Source: Scytalidium lignicola
Taxonomy: Eukaryota > Ascomycota > Leotiomycetes
Reading direction: 5' to 3'
NCBI GenBank assembly: GCA_002812745.2
Contig: NCSJ02000463.1
Coordinates: forward strand, 1 to 28,133
DNA: 28,133 nt
Position numbers and translations under genes: made by a program. Under the pieces are notes generated by a model that saw nothing but the letters and a program-made list of their open reading frames with translations, was not told the origin of the DNA and ran no database searches. Shown in pieces: positions 21,201-28,133 of this stretch; the stretch's first letter is position 1, and every line of letters starts with the position of its first letter.

Positions 21201-21727
21201 ACTACTGCCCAGTAAATGATCTCTCTCTGACCACAGATGGAACATTCGACTCCGTTGACAGTTATGATCCATCTTCCGAAACTTATAATAGCTGTTCAGC
21301 CGATATCGTCTACAACCCATCTGCACTTCCGGGGGTCTCTTGCATAGACCCATTTATTTCTCGAGTACCTAATCCTCTCGCAAGCCCAGGATCTAAGAGT
21401 ACTAATTCGATACTGCATTCCCAAGTCAGAATACTACAGCAGCAACTTTATCAAAAGACGGAGGAAGTGCTATATCTGAATCGGCAGATGAATTCGGATT
21501 CTAGAATCGATGTCGAAAGGATGAGTCAAGAATTGGAGCAAGTGAGAATGGAGCTAGAGAGCTGGAAATTGAAGGCAGAAGTTGCTGAGACGAAACTTGG
21601 AACTCTAGAGCGACTGGTTAATGGAGGAAATTATATTTCAGAATCGCCTTATATCTCTCCGGCTACTCCTTCTAGATCAGGTGTCAATGGCCGGTTTCCG
21701 ATAATGTTCTCTGAGGTTTCAGGATAG
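18239..21727 (+). CDS. RhoGAP domain protein with C-terminal coiled coil (frame break near 20.7 kb)
   Basis: Exons: 18239-18607, 18660-18704, 18756-19047, 19100-19978 and 20054 onward (introns of 52, 51, 52 and 75 bp). Seen: a Ser/Asn-rich N-terminus; a basic SRKLFRRSSSTQ segment; then a RhoGAP domain from about residue 195 to 430 with the arginine finger in GIFRIPGA, plus KFLSGLTGGIL and LPTSDLMGYGALGIVFGPLL. The tail is Ser-rich and ends in a coiled coil (RILQQQLYQKTEEVLYLNRQ, then LEQVRMELESWKLKAEV). Family role: switches off Rho-type GTPases controlling polarity and the cell wall. The frame entering at 20054 stops at TAG 20761-20763, while the C-terminal part reads in another frame. Either an intron at 20636-20774 (GTAAGC...CACAG, 1039 aa) or a one-base indel near 20755 joins them; without joining, the protein is 764 aa. 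The donors of introns 1 and 2 (GTTCGT, GTCAGC) are weak. Confidence 0.82.
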
Positions 21728-22187
21728 CAGTCTGTGCTGTCTGGGTCATTGAGAAATGGGGGGGTTTCTCTCAAATTTCTATCACTACACCTCACTTCGT
21801 CTGTTGTCGCTGTCTCTACTCAAAACATTGGCGTTTTCATTGAGTATCTTTATTATGTCGGAGTACACATCACAACGTTGTATCTGATTAATGAGGTTGG
21901 GTTTTATTGATGTTATAGATGGAGGATTAATACCCAGGATTAAGAACTAGCATTCTTATAGAGTATTATTGGGTTTAGATTAATAAATAGTCCTGATGAC
22001 ATTTGCTGATAGTTCGTCTACGTGAGGTTGCCCATATCCTAAAAAACACCCCTTGACATTTTGGACTCTCGGACCAGTTGAACTTCCAGAAAAATCTAAA
22101 TTGACTTAAAATACAACTTTGACAAGTAGGGGTTATATGATAGATTTACAGCTATGATACAATATGCATTCCCTAACGTTCCCATAA
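21728..22187. other. Intergenic, convergent 3' flanks
   Basis: AT-rich 3' untranslated and flanking sequence between the converging RhoGAP and mL38 genes. No gene, RNA or repeat recognised. Confidence 0.5.
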
Positions 22188-23522
22188 TCATCTCCACAAA
22201 GCCCTGTACTTTGTACTAGCATGTCTAGCCTCCCAGCCTCTAGGCTTCTGTTTTGGCTTAAGAGATTCAATCCTCTTCCTCTTGAATTCAACATCCCACC
22301 CTTCAATATTATGCCTCTGCATAACACCAATAGTGCCTTCATCCCAGATGCTTCTGAAAACACTCGCTCCAATAGGTTCAACTCCGAACTTATCCACGAA
22401 GCTCCTCAAACTGAAATTCTCACGAGCGACTTTCTCCTTCAATGCATTAACGTCCAGCGTTTGACCTGGTTCCTGTTGTAGAACAAAGACCGAGTATCGG
22501 TGGTATGGCGTCCCCTTTTGTGCAAAGGGCGGTAGCCATGGATGGATGAGCTGGGTATCTTTCGAGGCTTTGATAAGCGGGACCGATGTCTCGGTTGGAG
22601 AAAGAGGGATGTTTGCTGCGAGGAAGTGGCATCGGGATGTGAAGTTGTCGTTCTCAAGTACGGGTACGTCGGAATCAATGACCACCACGCTGACTAGTCG
22701 CTCGCCCTTGTCGTAGACTTGCACGTTGAGGCGAGCGGGGATTTCGCTCACTCGCGAATCGATGAATTCTCCCGGTTGGACGTTTCGGCGGGAGAAGGCT
22801 AGTCGTACATCTGCGGTGGGTTCGAAATGGGGTAGCACGTCTGGGACGATGTTGAGTTGGTTGATACGTTGGAGAATCAGCAGTCGCTGGTAGGATCGCC
22901 ATTTCTTATCTGCCAGGTAGCGATAGATGGGTTTGTTCATGTCACCTGGATTAAGTCAATATATGGTAGAGAGGCAGCGCTGGTGGAAATTATTACCTTG
23001 GCCATCTTCAAATCGTTTTTTGATTATGGGATCATTGATATCGGCTAGGATCTTCAACCTTTCAAGATACCGTTGCATATTGATCAATTGAGACTGCTTT
23101 TGCTGTTCACCACCTTTATAAGTAGAAGGATCCCTAGCCATGACATTCGCAATACGCAGTCTCTCCGTCTCAATGGCCTTCAGCTTCTCCTCCCTATCCG
23201 CAGCTAACACCTTCCGCGCCTCCTGGAAGCATTGGTATGGTAATTGCTCGAAAGGGATGTTATTTGAAGTCCTCAACGCAGCGCGACGACGTCTCGATCC
23301 GATTAATTTGACACCACTTCGCATCAAAGCTCTCTCTTGCTTGGGGTTGGTGACGGTTTCAGGGTCGAGATCAGGAACTGTCTTTGCAACGGCAGCTGCA
23401 GCTTCGCTGTTCGCTCGAGTAGTGCTGGTAAAAGACCGCATTGCCATCGGAGGAAAACATGATTGTTGGATATTCTGTAACCCTCGAGTCAACGGCCTTG
23501 CGGCCTTTTGACACCCAGACAT
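22188..23522 (-). CDS. MRPL35: Mitochondrial large-subunit ribosomal protein mL38 (MRPL35), PEBP-like
   Basis: Two exons: 23522-22997 and 22945-22188 (51-bp intron, GTAATA...TTAATCCAG), giving 427 aa. Seen: an Arg/Ser-rich presequence (MSGCQKAARPLTRGLQNIQQ, then MRSFTSTTRAN). It is followed by a conserved helical region (RSGVKLIGSRRRRAALRTS, IPFEQLPYQCFQEARKVLAA, RYLERLKILADINDP) and a C-terminal phosphatidylethanolamine-binding-protein-like domain (VVVIDSDVPVLENDNF, CHFLAANIPL, HRYSVFVLQQ, LRSFVDKFGVEPIGASVF). This combination is mL38/Mrpl35 of the mitochondrial 54S subunit. I chose the ATG at 23522 over the in-frame ATG at 23576 because the presequence starts there and the 18 extra residues look like leader. 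It lies head-to-head with uL4m. Confidence 0.92.
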
Positions 23523-23719
23523 GATTCTGATTGCGTGGTGGTATAGTATACAGGAAGCTTTATTTTCAGGTGCCATAAGACCAATGGGTCAAAAATCGAG
23601 ACGGAGCGGATCAAAGATCTGCCGACAAAAATTATTGGGGACCTTGCACCTTGGTGCCAAATCGAGCAACCTTTCAAACGACAAAGACGATCTATCCCGA
23701 GACGCCAAATTCAATTGCA
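23523..23719. promoter_or_regulatory. Bidirectional promoter of the mL38 / uL4m gene pair
   Basis: Only 197 bp separate the two start codons, which point away from each other. Seen inside: a CCAAT box at 23581-23585 and a perfect inverted repeat GCACC-TT-GGTGC at 23646-23657. CCAAT is bound by the HAP complex, which drives respiratory and mitochondrial genes in fungi; that it acts here is inference. Confidence 0.65.
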
Positions 23720-24805
23720 ATGGCGTCGAAAGGTCTGCAGGGTATGACGATGAGCTTAAGGGCGTTACGCCTGTCTTCTCAGGTAACTAAGGAACCTCTT
23801 TCAGTATGACATTTATTCCCCCAATGCGCACTCCTGATAGATGGCTAATCCCAACCCTGATAGCAATGTCTAGCACCACGATTCACGAGGACAATGGCAA
23901 CGGAAACGTCATTTCCATTAGAAGCATCCTCGGAATTGGATATAGCTGCCAACATTGAACATCTCTCAGAAGCACCATCCAACACAGCAGGTAAGATAAC
24001 CAACCAACCCAACCCATCTCCTCCCTCTTCCCTTCAAAAAATCCCCATCTCGACCATTTTTTTTCTTCTTTCCCTCCTCTATTCTTCCTCTTCTAACAGA
24101 AAATCTCCCCCCACAGACCCCTTCCCCTCCAAAGTCCTCACAACAATCTACTCCTTCCCCTCAATGGAACCCCTCCGCTTCACCACCTACCGCACAAACC
24201 AACTCTACCTCCCCCTCCGGAAAGACATCCTCCACCGCGCCGTCATCTACGAAGGAGACGCCACCCGTCAAGGCACCGCCTCCGCCAAAACCCGCTTCGA
24301 AGTCCACGGCTCCCACCGCAAGATCCGGCCTCAGAAGGGCACCGGCCACGCGCGTCTCGGAACCCGGCAATCGCCCATGTTGAAGGGCGGCGGGAAGAGC
24401 TTTGGCCCGCATCCTAGGGACTTCTCGACCGAGCTGCCACGGAAGATGTATGATCTGGCGTGGCGCACGGCGTTGAGTTATCGGTATCGACGCGGGGAGT
24501 TGATTATCTGCGAGGATGGTATGGAGTTGGCGTACCCGAAGACGCGGTTTGCGAAGAGGGTGTTTGATGCGAATCGCTGGGGGGGCGACGATGGACGGAC
24601 GTTGGTTGTTACGGGGGACTTTCGGAAGAATTTGTTTCGTGGGTTGAGGGATGCTGGGGAGGATGGGAGGGTGTTGACGGCGAGGGAGGTGGATGTTAAG
24701 GATCTTTTGGAGCTGGGTAGGGTGGTTGTTGAGAAGAGGGCTTTGGATGAGATGTTGAGGGAGCATAGTAGTGATCTTGCGAATAAGGTTAGGAGTGTTG
24801 TGTAG
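23720..24805 (+). CDS. YML6: Mitochondrial large-subunit ribosomal protein uL4m (YML6)
   Basis: Three exons: 23720-23782, 23864-23990 and 24117-24805 (introns of 81 and 126 bp), giving 292 aa. Seen: a presequence rich in Arg/Ser/Leu (MASKGLQGMTMSLRALRLSS, then QQCLAPRFTRTM); the entry of ribosomal protein L4 (VLTTIYSFPSMEPLRF); the L4 core LRKDILHRAVIYEGDATRQG, the loop HGSHRKIRPQKGTGHARLGT, then GGGKSFGPHPRDFSTELPRK and ALSYRYRRGELIICED. Family role: uL4 lines the peptide exit tunnel, here in the mitoribosome 54S subunit. The first two exons supply the presequence; the second intron is a multiple of three and stop-free. The final exon is C-rich in its first half and G-rich in its second half. 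Confidence 0.93.
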
Positions 24806-26078
24806 AGTTGCCGGCACATAAATGTTTTTTTTTTATGTTTTGTATTGTATTGATAACAATGGGGGCAAAGGGAGAAACCTCTTTTCACATATATATTACT
24901 CATGTATCATGGATGGATGTATAGAGTCTAGTTGGACTTTGAAGTGTATCAATAGATTATATCCACTGCTGGAAAGATTTGATTAAAAATTATTCTCTTG
25001 TGACTTACAAAGCTTTATGCTGAGATTTCATCTATCACATCCATGATGTAAGAAAACTGAAATGTCAACATCCAGTTCACTTCTTCAATTCAAGGTCATC
25101 AGTATCAAGGGCTGATCTAGTCAGACTGCTGGACAATTATATCACGTGGTAATTGCTCTCGTCTTAAATGGGAAAAGTTAATAGCTTTCAAACACTACTC
25201 TCACAATCAATTAAGAGCCATTACTTCTAACGATGAAATCATCTCTTTCTTTCCATTTTATGATATCAAATACTTTTACACCCTATGTTTTTTGGTACTA
25301 ATCCTACACAATCCTGTAGAAGCTTAACCGACCACAATAATCTCTGGCCATCCATCTCACCCCATTAATCAGTCAGTCGACAAATTAAAAAGACAGTAAT
25401 TGTAAATCGTTTGCGCGAAAGCAAAACAAGAAAACCAAAGAAAAAAAGTGAAGCGCAACCCGCCCAATTTACCCTTTTTGCCTAGGTTGTGATTTTCTTT
25501 TGTCCCACACAAAGTTCCAAACGCCGAAATATCAGAAGAGAGGAAACGACAGCACTTGTCCATCCCCCGCGCGCCCGAACAGTTAATAATATACTAGAAA
25601 CAGAAAATTTGGTTCTGGCTAAATTCCCGCTAAAGCCATCATCACAAAAAAACCNGCCCATCCCAGCCCTTAGTATTTCCACTCCATTTTTTCCCCCTTC
25701 CAAATGTAACACCGGGAATACTAGCAGAATACCACCAATGCTTCTTTGCATAAAACTCTGCATCTCTGTTGAATGCAATATCAACACAGAAAAGTTTCTT
25801 GCATTCAAGACTACNAAAAAAAGTTTGTCAGGATGAGAAACGCTCATAAAAGGTAATAACAAGGACCGAAGTCGACTGAGACAAAGTCTTTAAGACAAAG
25901 CCATTCCGGATTTCTGCAGCTCCTGCAAACAATGGAATGAGTGTCCAGTTGAGTCGAGTCGGAGAAAAAAACCGATTAAAAATAATATGACAAACTTGAC
26001 ATTAAATACTAAAATTCAACGGCCAGATTTCCTCAGGAGATATGATGCCCCTGGCAAACCACTGAGAAGGATTCCGAG
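24806..26078. other. Intergenic, convergent 3' flanks
   Basis: No gene recognised in 1.27 kb between the converging uL4m and bZIP genes. It is AT-rich, with single unknown bases at 25655 and 25815 close to A-runs. A small inverted repeat, GTTGA...TCAAC, lies near 25768-25786. The right part is probably a long bZIP 3' untranslated region. Confidence 0.5.
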
Positions 26079-27365
26079 TTAGAGGACTTCAGGAGCGAGG
26101 AATTCGGCGGGGTTGATCACGTCTGTTGGACTAAGTCCCATGGATTGAGGCAGATATGGTCCAAACTGTGCTATCATCTGGTAATGTTGTTGGAGATCAA
26201 ATCTGACAAAGCGAGGATCCATGGTGTTGTTGTCCATGCGAGGTTTCGGAGAAGTCACATATCCTTCATCCGGAGGCAGCTCGTACTTCACATTCGGCGG
26301 GGTCGGGAGATCCAGATCACTGACGCCGGAATCTCGTTTGGACATGGCACCACTGTTCTCGCTGCTCCCGGAGCCTGTTCGTGACATTGCCTGGGAAGAT
26401 GGAGCTGATGGAGGTCGCATCAAAGCACCAGCTGCACCACCACCAGATCGGAAGCCTGCCGCACTCATGGAGTACTGGCGATTTGTGGGCGAGAACAATG
26501 ACGGTGATCGTGCTCCATAGTCGAGGCTGCTGCTTCGACTTGCACTATAATCCATGCCAGTAGAATTGGTTCTCGACATTGGTTGTGAGCCTCTCAGGTT
26601 CTCTACCGCTCTCTCTGCCTCCATCTGTAACCATTTCTGAACCGGGCCATCATTGCAAGACTTGTGCATCATCAATTGGGTCTTCAGGCAATCAATCTCG
26701 GTCTTGAGTCCTTCGTATTCTGCCACCAGTTGGTTGTGGAGCACCATCAGCTCCTTGTTCTTCTGTTCTAGAGCCAGCGTCCAGTCCTTTCTCTTGCTTC
26801 GGCATTTGCTGGCAGCGAGACGATTTCGCTCTAGGAACTTCTTTCGCTTGTTCTCTACCTCTTCTTTACTGGGTTGCTTCTTCTTTTTTCGTTGTCGGGT
26901 CTTCTTCACGGGAGCAGCATTACCTTCAGTCTGCGAAGCGGTAGGTCGACCCCGTTTCCGAGTAGTTCTCGAGGTTGTGGAAGGCGAATCTCCATTGGAT
27001 GACTGGGAAGAATCCCGGTCTCCGGAAGAGTCGGAGGAGGATGATTTGGGCGTATGGTAGGTATGTTGTTGATTGGTGAAGTTCTGTTGGGACTGATCAG
27101 GAGTATTCCATACGTCTCCTGAAGGATTAGCCGTAGCAGATGCGAAACTACTCGATTGATCAAAAACGGTTGTGTCAAATATGCTGTCGAGGTCGGCGTT
27201 GGGATCGAGGGCACTGGGAGGTAGGGTTGCGTTTGCAGAGTGAAAGTCGGGCTGGAAGTTGTTGTTGCTGGTGGTCATGGTAGGGTCAATGCCAAAGTCC
27301 ATAGCGAACGAGTCGTCCAGCACGCCAGCGGAAGGAAAGAAGTCGTTGGAGGAGGTCATGTCCAT
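26079..27365 (-). CDS. ATF/CREB-type bZIP transcription factor with AT-hook
   Basis: Single exon, 428 aa, with the first ATG at 27365 (ACCATGG context) close behind the TATA box. Seen: an acidic, Phe/Asp-containing N-terminus (SNDFFPSAGVLDDSFAMDFG); a Ser-rich linker; an AT-hook core KRGRPTAS at about residues 136-143; a Lys-rich run; the bZIP basic region FLERNRLAASKCRSKRKDWT (about 177-196); and a leucine zipper to about 236. The C-terminus is Ser-rich and carries KYELPPDEGYVTSP. The basic region is of the ATF/CREB class and resembles AtfB-like more than AtfA-like fungal factors, though I do not assign an ortholog. Family role: binds CRE-type TGACGTCA sites in stress, development and secondary metabolism. 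Confidence 0.9.
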   Translation of the reverse strand: MDMTSSNDFFPSAGVLDDSFAMDFGIDPTMTTSNNNFQPDFHSANATLPPSALDPNADLDSIFDTTVFDQSSSFASATANPSGDVWNTPDQSQQNFTNQQHTYHTPKSSSSDSSGDRDSSQSSNGDSPSTTSRTTRKRGRPTASQTEGNAAPVKKTRQRKKKKQPSKEEVENKRKKFLERNRLAASKCRSKRKDWTLALEQKNKELMVLHNQLVAEYEGLKTEIDCLKTQLMMHKSCNDGPVQKWLQMEAERAVENLRGSQPMSRTNSTGMDYSASRSSSLDYGARSPSLFSPTNRQYSMSAAGFRSGGGAAGALMRPPSAPSSQAMSRTGSGSSENSGAMSKRDSGVSDLDLPTPPNVKYELPPDEGYVTSPKPRMDNNTMDPRFVRFDLQQHYQMIAQFGPYLPQSMGLSPTDVINPAEFLAPEVL

Positions 27366-27461
27366 GGTGAAAGAGCAGCTCACGTCTTCGTGATGAAGAA
27401 TGAGCACAGAGTGACGAGAGAGAGGGGAAAAGAGAAGAATTCAGGTCCTGGCCCTGGGGGA

Positions 27462-27469
27462 CTTTTATA
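27462..27469 (-). promoter_or_regulatory. TATA box of the bZIP gene
   Basis: The minus strand reads TATAAAAG, 97 bp before the bZIP ATG. A CT-rich tract between it and the ATG (about 27413-27437) looks like a transcription start region, implying a leader shorter than about 90 nt. Confidence 0.6.
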
Positions 27470-27754
27470 ATATCAGATTCCGATACGGACTGGCAGCCAC
27501 AGGAAAATGGGCGAATTCTTTGTGGCCTCAACAAAAATAGAACGGGGTACCTGTCAATTTTCTCTTTTTGCCTGCAAGGAAAATTGAGAATTTGGCCGAT
27601 GGTGGTTTTTTGGATGGCAGCTAGTGAGAGGGAGAAACAGAAGGTGAAATCGAGTGGTTTACGCCGGTGTGAAAGTTGCGAATTGAACCAGTTAGGAGGT
27701 GGTTGTCAGGCCACGGAGTGTGTGTCTGGACTGAGGCGAGATGGTTGGCAACCT

Positions 27755-27762
27755 TGACGTCC
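27755..27762 (+). promoter_or_regulatory. CRE-like site upstream of the bZIP gene
   Basis: TGACGTCC matches seven of eight bases of the CRE palindrome TGACGTCA recognised by ATF/CREB bZIP proteins. It lies about 390 bp upstream of a bZIP gene of that class, so autoregulation is conceivable (inference). Confidence 0.4.
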
Positions 27763-28133
27763 AGCGGCCGTTTTTTTTGAGTCAGACGGGTATTGGAGGT
27801 CACTATTGTGGTTTGGACCACGGGGAGCAGGAGGGAATCTGGCTAAATCCAGACTATCAGCATAAGGCTCGGAACCGGTGAAATCGATATGGATTGTAAC
27901 CATATATGGCCGTAGAAATGATAGATGGTATATAGAATGCAGGAGACGGGTCCTGGATATGCTTACGGTAATAAGAGCGGTACAGTAACCAAGCTTTCCC
28001 ATCAAAAGCATGTGCCACTTGGGAAGCTGTACCTGTTGTTTTGTTTGGTTGGGTGGGTTGTAGGTGGTAGTGGTTTTGGTTTGGACGAAGGATGGCCAAA
28101 AGTGTAAAATAAAACAACGTTCCTGAGATCAGG

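Larger units (their letters stand above)
27366..28133. other. bZIP upstream region to window end
   Basis: Promoter and 5' leader of the minus-strand bZIP gene, with the TATA box and CRE-like site annotated separately. No further gene is recognised up to the window edge. Short reading frames on both strands have no protein-like character. Confidence 0.5.

Noticed and set aside
24161..24817. 218-codon minus-strand reading frame opposite uL4m
   Set aside because: It mirrors the skewed uL4m exon; composition is Pro/Leu/Arg then Gly/Val-rich, no domain is visible, and the sense strand encodes a clear ribosomal protein.
25482..25862. Overlapping frames on both strands in the uL4m/bZIP gap
   Set aside because: Low-complexity translations spanning unknown bases, no start context and no family; fits 3' untranslated sequence.
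26653..27060. 135-codon plus-strand frame opposite the bZIP gene
   Set aside because: It is the complement of the bZIP and Lys/Ser-rich coding region; Phe/Leu/Ser-rich shadow translation.

Overview
The window is nuclear DNA of a filamentous ascomycete (Pezizomycotina). The evidence is the many short introns of about 45-90 bp with GT...AG ends and CTAAC-like branch sites, the Zn2Cys6-type regulator tail, the PUB1/EDC3/SNF4 gene versions, and the gene spacing of about 2-2.5 kb. The proteins have a Leotiomycete (Helotiales-like) feel, but that placement is inference. Three single N positions sit close to homopolymer runs, so small assembly errors are possible.

Left part (1-4.9 kb), accessory in character: the 3' end of a Zn2Cys6-type transcription factor (+, cut by the window edge); an APH/choline-kinase-fold small-molecule kinase (-); a decayed piece of a polyketide synthase ketosynthase domain (-); and a large unrecognised protein gene (+) that probably has an extra upstream exon.

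Central part (4.9-17.8 kb), housekeeping RNA and DNA metabolism and signalling: EDC3 (-, mRNA decapping), PIF1 helicase with an N-terminal CCHC zinc knuckle (-), a decayed acidic reading frame (+), PUB1/TIA-1-type RNA-binding protein (-), an acidic Asn/Asp-rich protein that I propose is the Mediator tail subunit Med2 (+), and SNF4, the AMPK gamma subunit (+).

Right part (17.8-28.1 kb): a RhoGAP protein with a C-terminal coiled coil and an unresolved reading-frame break (+); a head-to-head pair of mitochondrial large-subunit ribosomal protein genes, mL38/MRPL35 (-) and uL4m/YML6 (+), sharing a 197-bp promoter; and an ATF/CREB-type bZIP factor (-) with a TATA box and a CRE-like site upstream.

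Functional links: EDC3 and PUB1 both act in mRNA fate (P-bodies, stress granules); SNF4 and the bZIP factor are nutrient and stress regulators; mL38 and uL4m are built into the same mitoribosomal subunit. All exon boundaries were derived by hand from splice signals and frame continuity. I saw no tRNA, rRNA, CRISPR array or intact transposon.
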